Source: Schlegelella aquatica (GTDB lineage Bacteria; Pseudomonadota; Gammaproteobacteria; Burkholderiales; Burkholderiaceae_C). From it: a DNA stretch of 64,000 bases. Made by a program: the position numbers and the translations under genes. Positions 8,779 through 20,648 of the stretch are shown here, piece by piece. The DNA lies in contig NZ_CP110257.1 of NCBI RefSeq assembly GCF_026013905.1, forward strand, positions 1,178,001-1,242,000, in the 5' to 3' direction. How positions within the stretch are numbered: the stretch's first letter is position 1; every line of letters starts with the position of its first letter. The notes beneath the pieces are model-generated. The model saw only the letters and a program-made list of their open reading frames with translations, ran no database searches and was not told the DNA's origin.

Positions 8779-9087
8779 GGCGAGACACCTCCTCGATGTC
8801 GGGAGGAGGGCGCGGCCTCGGGGCAGCGCCTGGTGGTTCGAGGGTAGGGCGAGGCGACGTCACGGACCAGCTAGGGTTTGTCCCGCCGCCTCGAGGCGCG
8901 GTGTTTGTCGCCGAGGTGACTGCCGACGCCCGGCGATTCCCCTTCACGCAAGGAGGTCCCGGGTGCTCGTTAGCATCGAGCATCGAGTCGCGCTTGCTCT
9001 CGCCCTGCTTGTCGCGCAGCCCCCGGGCCCGTCGGGCGAGGGCCCCGCGCAGCCGGGGTGTCGCGGGCGCTGCGAAAGGTCACTGTC
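8779..9087. other. Intergenic region of about 309 bases
   Basis: The region separates two divergent genes. The only clear element is the acetoacetyl-CoA synthetase ribosome site at 8786-8794. Reading frames that cross the gap have no ribosome sites and look like high-GC shadows. No convincing promoter pair, repeat or RNA structure was identified, although promoters for both flanking genes must lie here. Confidence 0.5.
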
Positions 9088-9711
9088 ATGCGTTGCATTG
9101 CCCCTTGCCCGACCCTCGTGCGCGGTGCCCCCCGGGCCCCCGTCCCGCCGCCTGGCCGGCCCCCCGGCAGCGAGCCGCCCTGCCTCGCGGGCAGCTGCGG
9201 CGGGGAAGCGTCCCTGCGCGGGCGGCTGCGAGGGGTGGCGGCCCTCGTCGCCCTCGCCGCCGCCGGGTGTGCCGGCTACGGCCCGCAAGGCCTTTCTCCC
9301 GGGGCGCCGGAGCAGGCCGTGGTCCAACGCATGGGCCCGCCCACGGGGGTGCACCCCCGGCCCGAAGGGGGCAAGCGGCTGGAGTTCGCGCGTGGGCCGA
9401 TGGGGCGTCACACCTTCATGGTCGATCTCGATCCGGGCGGCCGCGTGCTGCAATGGGAACAGGTGCTGACGGAGGCACGCTTCAATGCCTTGCAGGCCGG
9501 CCTGTCCCGGCAGGAAGTGCTGTACCGCCTCGGTCGGCCCTCTCATGAAATGCACATCCCGCGCCGCCACGAGCGGGTCTGGTCCTACCGGTACGAATCG
9601 CCCTTCTGCCAGTGGTTCCAGGTGAGCCTGGACACCCGCACCGACCGGGTCACGCAGACGGGGTATAACGTCGATCCCCTGTGCGACGCGAACGACCGCG
9701 AAGACCGATGA
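9088..9711 (+). CDS. Predicted outer-membrane lipoprotein with OmlA/SmpA-like repeats
   Basis: A 207-residue protein with hydrophobic stretch VAALVALAAAGC followed by AGYG, which reads as a lipobox with modified Cys near residue 60. Two copies of a short motif follow, PGAPEQAVVQRMGPPT and LSRQEVLYRLGRPSHEM, which resemble the helix-loop of SmpA/OmlA (BamE-like) domains, and then a C-terminal YRYESPFCQWFQV strand. The start is uncertain: ATG 9088 has AAAGG 8 bases before it but gives an unusually long, Pro- and Arg-rich stretch ahead of the signal core. An unrecognised shorter start is possible. The stop overlaps the next ATG (ATGA), so the two genes are probably coupled. Confidence 0.65.
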   Translation: MRCIAPCPTLVRGAPRAPVPPPGRPPGSEPPCLAGSCGGEASLRGRLRGVAALVALAAAGCAGYGPQGLSPGAPEQAVVQRMGPPTGVHPRPEGGKRLEFARGPMGRHTFMVDLDPGGRVLQWEQVLTEARFNALQAGLSRQEVLYRLGRPSHEMHIPRRHERVWSYRYESPFCQWFQVSLDTRTDRVTQTGYNVDPLCDANDREDR

Positions 9712-10058
9712 CAGAAGTCACCCTCTACGGCATCCCGAACTGCGACACCGTCAAGAAGGCCCGCCGCTGGCTGGACGAGCAGGGCGTGCCGTACCGCTTT
9801 CACGATTTCAAGAAGCTCGGCGTGCCCGCCGAGCGGCTCGCGCACTGGGTGGCGACGCTGGGGTGGGAGGCTCTCGTGAACCGCCGGGGCACCACCTGGC
9901 GCAAGCTGCCCGCGCAGGAGCAGGCCCGGGTGGTGGACGCCAAGAGCGCCGAGGCCGCGCTGGCGGCCCACCCCAGCCTCATCAAGCGCCCGGTGGTCGA
10001 AGCCGGCGCGAAGGTGCTGGTGGGGTTCGACGAGGCCGCCTACGCAACGCTGAAGTAA
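9708..10058 (+). CDS. ArsC/Spx-family thioredoxin-fold protein (YffB-like)
   Basis: A 116-residue thioredoxin-fold protein of the arsenate reductase-like group. The active-site region is YGIPNCDTVKKARRWL, with a single N-terminal Cys near residue 12 in the C-x-x-x-K arrangement of YffB/ArsC proteins. Other family marks are VNRRGTTWRKLP and HPSLIKRPVVE (the latter holds the anion-binding Arg). YffB-like members usually do not reduce arsenate and may act on glutathionylated proteins, so arsenic resistance should not be assumed. It starts at ATG 9708 inside the stop of the lipoprotein gene, giving a 4-base overlap. A GC-rich hairpin follows at 10080-10101. Confidence 0.85.
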   Translation: MTEVTLYGIPNCDTVKKARRWLDEQGVPYRFHDFKKLGVPAERLAHWVATLGWEALVNRRGTTWRKLPAQEQARVVDAKSAEAALAAHPSLIKRPVVEAGAKVLVGFDEAAYATLK

Positions 10059-10079
10059 GGAAGGCAGCAGCAAACGGGG

Positions 10080-10101
10080 AGGGGGTGCCGCCGCACCCCC
10101 T
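10080..10101. terminator. Hairpin between convergent genes, possible shared terminator
   Basis: A 9-base stem (AGGGGGTGC with its complement GCACCCCCT) with a 4-base loop lies between the convergent YffB-like and acnA genes. T-tracts are weak on both sides (TTACTGC on plus, TCCCCGTTT on minus), so efficiency is doubtful. Confidence 0.5.
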
Positions 10102-10141
10102 TACTGCTCGCAGTCACGCAGTCCCTGCGCGAGGACGAGAC

Positions 10142-12901
<2,760 letters not shown>

Positions 12902-12964
12902 CGTGAAACTCTCCGTGAAGCGGTGGGATGAAGGGGGGTACCGGAACATTGTCGCAGTTTGCCC

Positions 12965-12982
12965 GTGACTTGGTAGTGTCAC
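12965..12982. promoter_or_regulatory. Inverted repeat upstream of acnA, possible operator
   Basis: GTGAC and GTCAC half-sites are separated by 8 bases, about 64 bases ahead of the acnA start codon. The position suits a regulator of acnA transcription. The repeat is short and could be chance; no regulator is assigned. Confidence 0.3.
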
Positions 12983-12989
12983 ACCCACG

Positions 12990-13019
12990 AAGCAAACCGG
13001 GGCCCCGCAGGGCCCCGGT
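12990..13019 (-). terminator. Rho-independent terminator of acnB
   Basis: Read on the minus strand, a 10-base stem (ACCGGGGCCC with GGGCCCCGGT) and 4-base loop are followed by TTTGCTT. It lies about 40 bases past the acnB stop and ahead of the acnA promoter region, so acnB and acnA are probably separate transcripts. Confidence 0.7.
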
Positions 13020-13060
13020 GTCGGTTCACGGCAGCCGCTCGGCCGCCCGCACCAGCCGGC

Positions 13061-15643
13061 TTACGCCACGTCCTTCGCGACCTCGCGGTACTCCTCGATC
13101 TGGTCGAAGTTCATGTACCGGTAGATCTTGTCGGCATCCTTGTTGATGATGCCCATCTCCGCGTGGTACTCCTCGACCGTCGGGATGCGGCCCAGGCGCG
13201 AGCAGATCGCGGCCAGTTCCGCCGAGCCGAGGTACACGTTGGTGTTCTTGCCCAGGCGGTTCGGGAAGTTGCGCGTCGAGGTGGACATCACCGTGGCGCC
13301 CTCACGCACTTGGGCCTGGTTGCCCATGCACAGCGAGCAGCCGGGCATCTCCATGCGGGCACCGGCCGTTCCCAGAACGCCGTAATGGCCTTCCTTGGTC
13401 AGCTCGGCCGCGTCCATCTTGGTCGGCGGGGCCACCCACAGGCGCACCGGGATGTCCTTCTTGCCTTCCAGCAGCTTGGAGGCCGCGCGGAAGTGGCCGA
13501 TGTTGGTCATGCACGAGCCGATGAACACCTCGTCGATCTTGGCGCCCTGGACCTGCGAAAGGAACTTCGCGTCGTCCGGGTCGTTCGGGCAGCAGACGAT
13601 GGGCTCCTTGATCTCGTCGAGGTCGATCTCGATGACCGCGGCGTACTCGGCATCGGCGTCCGGCTCCAGCAGCTGCGGGTTGGCCAGCCACTGCTCCATC
13701 GCGGCGATCCGGCGCTCCAGCGTGCGCTTGTCCTGGTAGCCGTTGGCGATCATCCACTTGAGCAGCGTGATGTTGCTGTTCAGGTACTCGATGATCGGTT
13801 CCTTGTTCAGGCGCACCGTGCAGCCGGCCGCCGAGCGCTCGGCCGACGCGTCGGACAGCTCGAACGCCTGTTCGACCTTCAGGTCCGGCAGGCCTTCGAT
13901 CTCGAGGATGCGGCCCGAGAAGATGTTCTTCTTGCCCTGCTTCTCGACGGTGAGCAGCCCCTGCTTGATGGCATATAGCGGGATGGCATGCACCAGGTCA
14001 CGCAGGGTGATGCCCGGCTGCATCTTGCCCTTGAAGCGCACCAGCACCGATTCAGGCATGTCCAGCGGCATGACGCCGGTGGCCGCGGCGAAGGCCACCA
14101 GGCCCGAGCCGGCCGGGAATGAGATACCGATCGGGAAGCGCGTGTGCGAGTCACCGCCCGTGCCCACGGTGTCGGGCAGCAGCATGCGGTTGAGCCAGGA
14201 GTGGATCACGCCGTCGCCCGGTCGCAGCGCGACGCCGCCGCGGGTGCTGATGAAGGTCGGCAGCTCGCGGTGCATCTTCACGTCCACCGGCTTCGGGTAG
14301 GCGGCCGTGTGGCAGAACGACTGCACCACCAGGTCGGCCGAGAAGCCCAGGCACGCCAGGTCCTTCAGCTCGTCGCGCGTCATCGGGCCGGTGGTGTCCT
14401 GGCTGCCGACGGTGGTCATCTTGGGCTCGCAGTAGGTGCCCGGGCGCACGCCCTGGCCCTCCGGCAGGCCGCAGGCACGGCCGACCATCTTTTGCGCGAG
14501 CGTGTAGCCCTTGCCCGTGTCGACCGGGGCCTTGGGCAGGCGGAAGGCGGTGGACGCGGGCAGGCCCAGGAACTGGCGGGCGCGGCCTGTCAGCGAGCGG
14601 CCGATGATGAGGTTGATGCGCCCGCCGGCGCGCACCTCGTCGAGCAGCACCTCGCTCTTGAGTTGGAACTGGGCGATCACCTCGCCGTTCTTCTCGATCT
14701 TGCCGGCGTAGGGGTAGATGTCGATGACGTCGCCCATCTCCATCTTGGAGACGTCGACCTCGATCGGCAGGGCGCCGGAGTCTTCCTGCGTGTTGAAGAA
14801 GATCGGGGCGATCTTGCCGCCGAGGCACACGCCGCCGAAGCGCTTGTTCGGCACGTACGGAATGTCCTCGCCGGTGTGCCAGATCACGCTGTTGGTGGCC
14901 GACTTGCGCGAGGAGCCCGTGCCCACCACGTCACCGACATAGGCGACCAGGTGGCCTTTCTTCTTCAGCTCCTCGATCAGCCTGAGCGGGCCGACCTTGC
15001 CGGGCTCGTCCGGCTCGATGCCGGGGCGCGGGTTCTTGAGCATGGCCAGCGCGTGCAGCGGGATGTCGGGGCGGCTCCACGCGTCCGGCGCGGGGGACAG
15101 ATCGTCGGTGTTCGTCTCGCCCGGCACCTTGAAGACGGTGACGGTGATCTTCTCCGGCACGGCCGGGCGCGAGGTGAACCACTCGGCGTCGGCCCACGAC
15201 TGAATCACCGCCTTCGCGTGGGCGTTGCCGGCCTTGGCCTTCTCGGCCACGTCGTGGAAGTAGTCGAACATCAGCAGGGTCTTCTTCAGACCCTCGGCCG
15301 CGATGCCGCCCACCTCGGCGTCGTCGAGCAGGTCGATCAACGGCTTGACGTTGTAGCCGCCCACCATGGTGCCCAGCAGGTCGGTCGCCTTGGCACGGCT
15401 GATGAGCCCCACCTGCACGTCGCCATGCGCCACGGCGGCCAGGAACGAAGCCTTGACCTTGGCTGCATCGTCGACCCCCGGCGGCACGCGGTGGGTGAGC
15501 AGATCCAGCAGGAACTGCTCCTCGCCGGCGGGCGGGTTCTTCAGCAGTTCGATCAGCTCGGACGTCTGCTGGGCGGTGAGGGGCAGCGGCGGGATGCCGA
15601 GCGCGGCGCGCTCGGCCACGTGTTCACGATAGGTTTGCAGCAT
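13061..15643 (-). CDS. acnB: Aconitate hydratase B
   Basis: An 860-residue AcnB-type aconitase, usually the main TCA enzyme in Proteobacteria, also able to hydrate 2-methyl-cis-aconitate. The N-terminal HEAT-like helical domain opens with [20 protein letters not shown]. The swivel domain has [12 protein letters not shown], and the cluster cysteines are in [10 protein letters not shown] (about residue 711) and [11 protein letters not shown]. The length matches the family. The start at 15643 is the only sensible one. A promoter-like TAAAAT (15686-15691) lies about 45 bases upstream, and a perfect TCTTATATAAGA dyad sits in its spacer, so expression is probably repressed by the HutC-type GntR protein encoded at 25053. 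It ends in its own terminator. Confidence 0.96.
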   Translation of the reverse strand: MLQTYREHVAERAALGIPPLPLTAQQTSELIELLKNPPAGEEQFLLDLLTHRVPPGVDDAAKVKASFLAAVAHGDVQVGLISRAKATDLLGTMVGGYNVKPLIDLLDDAEVGGIAAEGLKKTLLMFDYFHDVAEKAKAGNAHAKAVIQSWADAEWFTSRPAVPEKITVTVFKVPGETNTDDLSPAPDAWSRPDIPLHALAMLKNPRPGIEPDEPGKVGPLRLIEELKKKGHLVAYVGDVVGTGSSRKSATNSVIWHTGEDIPYVPNKRFGGVCLGGKIAPIFFNTQEDSGALPIEVDVSKMEMGDVIDIYPYAGKIEKNGEVIAQFQLKSEVLLDEVRAGGRINLIIGRSLTGRARQFLGLPASTAFRLPKAPVDTGKGYTLAQKMVGRACGLPEGQGVRPGTYCEPKMTTVGSQDTTGPMTRDELKDLACLGFSADLVVQSFCHTAAYPKPVDVKMHRELPTFISTRGGVALRPGDGVIHSWLNRMLLPDTVGTGGDSHTRFPIGISFPAGSGLVAFAAATGVMPLDMPESVLVRFKGKMQPGITLRDLVHAIPLYAIKQGLLTVEKQGKKNIFSGRILEIEGLPDLKVEQAFELSDASAERSAAGCTVRLNKEPIIEYLNSNITLLKWMIANGYQDKRTLERRIAAMEQWLANPQLLEPDADAEYAAVIEIDLDEIKEPIVCCPNDPDDAKFLSQVQGAKIDEVFIGSCMTNIGHFRAASKLLEGKKDIPVRLWVAPPTKMDAAELTKEGHYGVLGTAGARMEMPGCSLCMGNQAQVREGATVMSTSTRNFPNRLGKNTNVYLGSAELAAICSRLGRIPTVEEYHAEMGIINKDADKIYRYMNFDQIEEYREVAKDVA

Positions 15644-15685
15644 GTGGGGCTCCGGAGAATGTCGGCAGCAAGGGCCGACTCCGCT

Positions 15686-15714
15686 ATTTTATGTCTTATA
15701 TAAGAGTGAAGAAA
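15686..15714 (-). promoter_or_regulatory. Probable acnB promoter with overlapping GntR-type operator
   Basis: On the minus strand a -10-like TAAAAT (15686-15691) is 17 bases from a weak -35 TTTCTT (15709-15714). The spacer contains the perfect 12-base dyad TCTTATATAAGA (15694-15705), within ATGTCTTATATAAGAGTG (15691-15708). It matches 15 of the first 15 bases of the 18-base palindrome beside gntR (24999-25016). A dyad inside the spacer is a repressor position. The site is seen directly; the regulator is inferred. Confidence 0.65.
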
Positions 15715-15809
15715 GGCCGAGGCTCGCACAAGCCGCGCCAGCATTTCGCCGGCGGGACCGAGGGACGAACCGGTGCGACCACCGAAACGGCGGGCGGGAC
15801 AGGACGAAC

Positions 15810-15905
15810 GGGAAGGGCGAAGGGAAGGGCGGAGGGAAGGGCGGAGGGAAGGGCGGAGGGAAGGGCGGAGGGAAGGGCGGAGGGAAGGGCGGAGGGAAGG
15901 GCGGA
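15810..15905. repeat. Tandem repeat, 8 copies of a 12-base unit
   Basis: The unit is GGGAAGGGCGGA. Seven copies are exact and the first has one change (GGGAAGGGCGAA). Because 12 is a multiple of three, every frame reads as a four-residue repeat (EGRA, GGGK or REGR), which creates spurious open frames. The strand is purine-rich with regular G-triplets, so G-quadruplex formation is possible. Copy number is likely to vary between strains. Confidence 0.95.
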
Positions 15906-15955
15906 GGGCTGCCGGCGGCAGCCCTTTCCAGGCGCCCGCGACGCGGCGTGGCGGG

Positions 15956-16037
15956 CGGAAGCGTTCCCCCTCAGGCCGGCGGTGATCCGGCCATGCCCGA
16001 CGGCGTGCAGGGTGAGGGTGACGGAAGCGTTCCCCCT
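15956..16037. repeat. Exact 16-base direct repeat, two copies 66 bases apart
   Basis: CGGAAGCGTTCCCCCT occurs at 15956-15971 and 16022-16037. Its core GGAAGCGTTCC is nearly palindromic. The function is unknown; it may belong to a short dispersed repeat family or be a pair of protein sites. Confidence 0.75.
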
Positions 16038-16117
16038 GAGGGAGGGGGTGGTCCGCCAGAAGCTGCGGGCCTCCGAAGACCGGGGGTGCCGGTGGTGGCC
16101 CGCGTTCGCTCAGCGGC

Positions 16118-16588
16118 TCAGTTGATGAGGGCGGCGGCGCGCATCGACCCCGAGGTGGCGCGCTGGCGCTCGTGCACGCACTCGTCCACCATGCGCTGGC
16201 CGGTGCGGGTGTTCAGCAGCATCGACTTGTTGGCGATCTGGATGTAGAGCGCCTCGCCACGCACGTCCTCCAAGCGCATCGCCCCGGTGGAGGAGAGCAC
16301 GGGCTTCATCAGGTAGGTGCGCTTGCCGTGCCGCAGGTCCACGTAGCCGGGATGCTTCTCGCTGCGGATCACGTCCACCGACTGATTGAACTCGCATTGG
16401 CTCGTGCCCAGCAGGACCATGTCCGCGGCGGCCAGCTGCTCGGGCGAGGCTTGCGCGACGACCGTCTGCGAAGCCGCGGCGGCCTTGTCTTTCTTCTTGG
16501 CGGGCGAGCTTTGCGCTTGTGCCAGCCCGGCGCATACCAGCAGCACGGCAAGGGCCAATCCAGCGGCCCGAATGGAAGTCTTGTTCAC
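16118..16588 (-). CDS. Predicted secreted protein of unknown function
   Basis: A 156-residue protein with a clear Sec signal peptide (hydrophobic core AAGLALAVLLVCAGLAQA, cleavage after AQA). A Lys/Ala-rich linker follows, then a small domain with two cysteines (in SQCEFNQS and VDECVHER) that could form a disulfide. The alternating strands around HGKRTYLMKPVLSSTGAM loosely resemble small periplasmic beta-barrels such as lysozyme-inhibitor folds, but I would not assign that family. It lies 133 bases after prpF on the same strand, so it may be the last gene of the methylcitrate transcript or have its own promoter. Its role is unknown. Confidence 0.75.
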   Translation of the reverse strand: MNKTSIRAAGLALAVLLVCAGLAQAQSSPAKKKDKAAAASQTVVAQASPEQLAAADMVLLGTSQCEFNQSVDVIRSEKHPGYVDLRHGKRTYLMKPVLSSTGAMRLEDVRGEALYIQIANKSMLLNTRTGQRMVDECVHERQRATSGSMRAAALIN

Positions 16589-16721
16589 GGTCGTCTCCTC
16601 ATCAAGGACGCGCAGCGCCCAGGTCCCTGGATTGTGGGCCGGTGCATTTTGTAACGACAGCGGCGCCGATGTCGAAACGCGACAAATTGCAGGCGGCGCC
16701 GGTCTTCGCGAGGAGGAGCGA

Positions 16722-17912
16722 TCAGAACGAGTCGGCCGGCACCCGCACCCAGCCTTCCATCAGCACCCGGGCGCTGCGGCTCATCAGGGCTTTGGTGACT
16801 TTCCAGTCGCCCCCCACCTGGTGCGCCTCGGCCCCCACCCGCAAGGTGCCGGAGGGGTGACCGAACCGCACCGACTGCCGCGTGCCCCCGCCCGCCGCGA
16901 GGTTGACGAGCGTGCCGGGGATGGCGGCGGCCGTGCCGATGGCCACCGCGGCCGTGCCCATCATGGCGTGGTGGAGCTTGCCCATCGAGAGGGCCCGCAC
17001 CAGCAGGTCGATGTCCTCGGCGCGCACCGTCTTGCCGCTGGAGGCGACGTAGGTGCAAGGCGGCGCGACGAAAGCGATCTTCGGCGTGTGCTGGCGCTTG
17101 ACCGCTTCGTCGGGATGGGCGATCAGCCCCATGCGCACGGCGCCGTGGGCACGGATCGTCTCGAACATGGCGAGCGCCTTCGGGTCGCCGTTGATCGCGT
17201 CCTGCAGCTCGGTGCCGGTGTAGCCGATGTCGGCCGCGTTGACGAAGATCGTCGGAATGCCCGCATTGATCATCGTCGCCTTGAGCGTGCCGACCCCCGG
17301 CACCTCCAGGTCGTCTACCAGACGCCCCGTCGGGAACATCGCGCCTCCGGCGCCTTCTTCCTCGGCGGCCGGGTCCAGGAACTCGAGCTGCACTTCCGCG
17401 GCAGGGAAGGTGACCCCGTCGAGTTCGAAGTCGCCTGTCTCCTGCACCTGACCGTCGGTGATCGGCACGTGGGCGATGATGGTCTTGCCGATGTTGGCCT
17501 GCCAGATGCGCACGGTGCACAGGCCCTCGCGCGGCACGCGCGCCGCGTCGATCAGGCCCGCCGCGATGGCGAACGGGCCCACGGCCGACGAGAGGTTGCC
17601 GCAGTTGCCGCTCCAGTCCACGAAGGCCTGGTCGATCGACACCTGCCCGAACAGGTAGTCCACGTCGTGGTCGGGGCGGGAGCTCTTGGCGACGATGACC
17701 GCCTTGCTGGTGCTCGAGGTCGCGCCGCCCATGCCGTCGATCTGCTTGCCGTACGGGTCGGGGCTGCCGATGACGCGCATGAGCAGCCGGTCGCGGGCCT
17801 CACCGGGCACCTGGCAGCGGGCGGGCAAGTCCTCCAGTCGGAAGAACACGCCCTTGCTGGTGCCGCCTCGCATGTAGGTGGCCGGGATGCGGATCTGCGG
17901 TGCGTGGGGCAT
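16722..17912 (-). CDS. prpF: 2-methylaconitate cis-trans isomerase
   Basis: A 396-residue PrpF protein that works with AcnD in the 2-methylcitrate route of propionate oxidation, isomerising the 2-methylaconitate that AcnD makes. The N-terminal marks IPATYMRGGTSKGVFF (with the catalytic-region Lys) and DWSGNCGNLSSAVGPFA, and the C-terminal MGKLHHAMMGTAAVA, are typical. ATG 17912 lies 11 bases after the acnD stop, with GGAG upstream, so the two are cotranscribed. Its presence shows that AcnD, rather than the PrpD dehydratase, is used here; no prpD is seen in the window. Confidence 0.95.
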   Translation of the reverse strand: MPHAPQIRIPATYMRGGTSKGVFFRLEDLPARCQVPGEARDRLLMRVIGSPDPYGKQIDGMGGATSSTSKAVIVAKSSRPDHDVDYLFGQVSIDQAFVDWSGNCGNLSSAVGPFAIAAGLIDAARVPREGLCTVRIWQANIGKTIIAHVPITDGQVQETGDFELDGVTFPAAEVQLEFLDPAAEEEGAGGAMFPTGRLVDDLEVPGVGTLKATMINAGIPTIFVNAADIGYTGTELQDAINGDPKALAMFETIRAHGAVRMGLIAHPDEAVKRQHTPKIAFVAPPCTYVASSGKTVRAEDIDLLVRALSMGKLHHAMMGTAAVAIGTAAAIPGTLVNLAAGGGTRQSVRFGHPSGTLRVGAEAHQVGGDWKVTKALMSRSARVLMEGWVRVPADSF

Positions 17913-17923
17913 GGCGGGCTCCT

Positions 17924-20536
17924 TCAAGCGGCGGCGCGGTGCGCTTCGAGGAAGTCCTGCGCGAAGCGTTGCAAGACGCCCCCGGCTTCGTAGATCGACA
18001 CCTCCTCGGCCGTGTCCAGCCGGCAGGTGACAGGCACTTGCAGCGTCTGGCCGTCCTTGCGGTGGATGACGAGGGTCAGGTCGGCGCGCGGCTTGCGCTC
18101 GCCGATCACGTCGAAGGTCTCGGTGCCGTCGATGCCGAGCGTCAACCGTGTGGTGCCCGGCTTGAACTCGAGCGGCAGCACGCCCATGCCGATCAGGTTC
18201 GTGCGGTGGATGCGCTCGAAGCCCTCGGCGACGATCGCCTCGACACCCGCCAGCCGCACGCCCTTGGCCGCCCAGTCGCGCGAGGAGCCCTGGCCGTAGT
18301 CGGCACCGGCGATGATGATGAGCGGCTGCTTGCGGCCGATGTAGGTCTCGATCGCCTCCCACATGCGCATGATCCGGCCCTCCGGCTCGACGCGGGCGTA
18401 GGAGCCTTGCTTGACCTTGCCATCGACCACGACCATCTCGTTCTTGAGCGTCGGGTTGGCGAAGGTCGCGCGCATGGCCGTCAGGTGATCGCCGCGGTGG
18501 GTCGCGTAGGAGTTGAAGTCCTCCTCCGGCAGGCCCATTTTCGCCAGATACTCGCCCGCCGCGCTGTCCGGCAGGATGGCGTTGGACGGCGAGATGTGGT
18601 CGGTGGTGATGTTGTCGCCCAGCACCGCCAGCGGCCGCATGCCCTTCAACGTGCGCGGGCTGGCCGCCAGGGCGCCCACGCCCTCTTTGTCCCAGTAGGG
18701 CGGGCGACGGATGTAGGTGCTCCGCGGCCGCCAGTCGTACAAAGGTTTGACCTGCGCCACGCCCTCGTCCTTCTTCTCGAACATCGGGATGTAGACCTGG
18801 CGGAAGTGCTCGGGCTTGACGCTGGCCTGCACCATCGCGTCGATCTCCTCGTCCGAGGGCCAAAGGTCTTTCAGCGTGATCGGCTGGCCCTCAGGCGTGG
18901 TGCCGAAGGCGTCGCGCTCGATGTCGAAGCGGATGGTGCCCGCGATCGCGTAGGCCACCACCAGCGGCGGCGAGGCCAGGAAGGCCTGCTTGGCATAGGG
19001 GTGGATGCGTCCGTCGAAGTTGCGGTTGCCCGAGAGCACGGCCACGGCGTAGAGGTCGCGCTCGATGATCTCCTGCTGGATCTTCGGGTCCAGCGCGCCG
19101 GACATGCCGTTGCAGGTCGTGCAGGCGAAGCCGACGATGCCGAAGCCGAGCTTCTCCAGCTCTTGCTTGAGGCCGGCTTCCTCGAGGTAGAGCGCCACGG
19201 CCTTCGAGCCGGGCGCCAGCGAGGTCTTGACCCACGGCTTGCGTGCCAGGCCCAGGCGGTTGGCGTTGCGCGCCAAGAGGCCCGCCGTGATCACGTTGCG
19301 CGGGTTGCTGGTGTTGGTGCAGCTCGTGATGGCCGCGATGATGACGGCGCCGTCCGGCATGAGGCCGGGCGTTTCCTCCCAGGGCTTGGCGATGCCCTTG
19401 GCCGCCAGGTCCGTGGTCGCCACGCGCGCATGGGGATTCGACGGGCCGGCCATGTTGCGCACGACGCTGGAGAGGTCGAACTTCAGCACCCGCTCGTACT
19501 CGGCGTCCTTCAACGTGTCCGACCACAGGCCCGCCGTCTTGGCGTAGATCTCGACCAGCTTCACCTGCTCGTCGCTGCGGCCCGTGAGCTTGAGGTAGTC
19601 GAGCGTCTGCTGGTCGATGGAGAACATCGCGGCGGTCGCCCCATACTCGGGCGCCATGTTCGAGATGGTCGCGCGGTCGCCGAGGGTGAGGCTCGCGGCG
19701 CCTTCGCCGTAGAACTCGAGGTACGCCCCCACCACCTTCTGCTTGCGCAGGAACTCGGTCAGCGCCAGCACGATGTCGGTCGCGGTGATACCGCGTCCCG
19801 GGCGGCCGCTCAGCTCGACCCCCACGATCTCCGGCAGCCGCATCCACGAGGCGCGGCCGAGCATCACGTTCTCGGCCTCTAGGCCGCCCACGCCGATCGC
19901 GATGACGCCCAGGGCGTCGACGTGCGGCGTATGGCTGTCGGTGCCCACCAAGGTGTCGGGGAAGGCCACGCCGTCCCTCGCGTGGATCACCGGCGACATC
20001 TTCTCCAGGTTGATCTGGTGCATGATGCCGTTGCCCGCCGGGATCACGTCCACGTTCTGGAACGCGTGCTTGGTCCACTCGATGAAGTGGAAGCGGTCCT
20101 CGTTGCGCCGGTCCTCGATCTCGCGGTTCTTGCGGAAGGCGTCCGGGTCGAAGCCGCCGCACTCCACGGCCAGGGAGTGGTCCACGATCAGCTGCACCGG
20201 CACCACCGGGTTCACCAGCGCCGGGTCGCCGCCGGCCGCAGCGATCGCATCGCGCAGACCGGCCAGGTCCACCAGCGCCGTCTGCCCGAGGATGTCATGG
20301 CACACCACGCGCGCCGGATACCACGGGAAGTCCCGGTCGCGCCGGCGTTCGATCAGCTGCTTCAACGACTCGCTGAGGATCTGCGGATCGCAGCGGCGCA
20401 CGAGGTTCTCTGCCAGCACTCGGGACGTGTACGGCAGCTTGTCGTAGGCGCCCGGCTGGATCGCCTCGACCGCCTCGCGGGCGTCGAAGTAGTCCAGTGG
20501 CGTGCCGGGCAGTGGCTTGCGGTGGGCGGTGTTCAT
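17924..20536 (-). CDS. acnD: Fe/S-dependent 2-methylisocitrate dehydratase
   Basis: An aconitase-superfamily enzyme of 870 residues that dehydrates 2-methylcitrate to 2-methylaconitate in propionate catabolism. Cluster cysteines are in [11 protein letters not shown] (near residue 405) and FACTTCNGMSG (near 471 and 474). The substrate loop GTDSHTPHVDALGV and swivel motif [12 protein letters not shown] are conserved. I prefer ATG 20536 (MNTAHRKPLPG), the usual family N terminus, with GGGAA 9 bases upstream; ATG 20542 and GTG 20560 are in frame. It differs from acnA in the operon with prpF and prpC and in the family-specific opening. It may also hydrate citrate weakly, as known members do. Confidence 0.94.
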   Translation of the reverse strand: MNTAHRKPLPGTPLDYFDAREAVEAIQPGAYDKLPYTSRVLAENLVRRCDPQILSESLKQLIERRRDRDFPWYPARVVCHDILGQTALVDLAGLRDAIAAAGGDPALVNPVVPVQLIVDHSLAVECGGFDPDAFRKNREIEDRRNEDRFHFIEWTKHAFQNVDVIPAGNGIMHQINLEKMSPVIHARDGVAFPDTLVGTDSHTPHVDALGVIAIGVGGLEAENVMLGRASWMRLPEIVGVELSGRPGRGITATDIVLALTEFLRKQKVVGAYLEFYGEGAASLTLGDRATISNMAPEYGATAAMFSIDQQTLDYLKLTGRSDEQVKLVEIYAKTAGLWSDTLKDAEYERVLKFDLSSVVRNMAGPSNPHARVATTDLAAKGIAKPWEETPGLMPDGAVIIAAITSCTNTSNPRNVITAGLLARNANRLGLARKPWVKTSLAPGSKAVALYLEEAGLKQELEKLGFGIVGFACTTCNGMSGALDPKIQQEIIERDLYAVAVLSGNRNFDGRIHPYAKQAFLASPPLVVAYAIAGTIRFDIERDAFGTTPEGQPITLKDLWPSDEEIDAMVQASVKPEHFRQVYIPMFEKKDEGVAQVKPLYDWRPRSTYIRRPPYWDKEGVGALAASPRTLKGMRPLAVLGDNITTDHISPSNAILPDSAAGEYLAKMGLPEEDFNSYATHRGDHLTAMRATFANPTLKNEMVVVDGKVKQGSYARVEPEGRIMRMWEAIETYIGRKQPLIIIAGADYGQGSSRDWAAKGVRLAGVEAIVAEGFERIHRTNLIGMGVLPLEFKPGTTRLTLGIDGTETFDVIGERKPRADLTLVIHRKDGQTLQVPVTCRLDTAEEVSIYEAGGVLQRFAQDFLEAHRAAA

Positions 20537-20648
20537 GGTCATGGTTCCCGGTGCATCCACCGTGGGAGGGGCGCGGCCCGACGGCCCGTTGTGCCGGGGC
20601 CCCGCTTCTCGGCGGCCCGCGGCGCCACCTCCTCGGCGGTCTGTGGTT

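Larger units (their letters stand above)
15715..16117. other. Non-coding region of about 400 bases with tandem and direct repeats
   Basis: Between the acnB promoter and the end of the next gene I see no convincing coding sequence. Frames crossing it encode low-complexity Gly/Arg/Lys repeats produced by the 12-base tandem array, then unstructured Arg/Pro-rich sequence. The two repeat features listed separately are the only recognisable structure. Confidence 0.6.

Noticed and set aside
15810..15905. Possible CRISPR array
   Set aside because: The repeat is contiguous without spacers, and no cas genes are present.
15691..16125. Open frame encoding EGRA repeats across the tandem array
   Set aside because: The repeat is produced by a 12-base unit in all three frames; there is no ribosome site or plausible fold, and the flanks are low-complexity Arg/Pro sequence.
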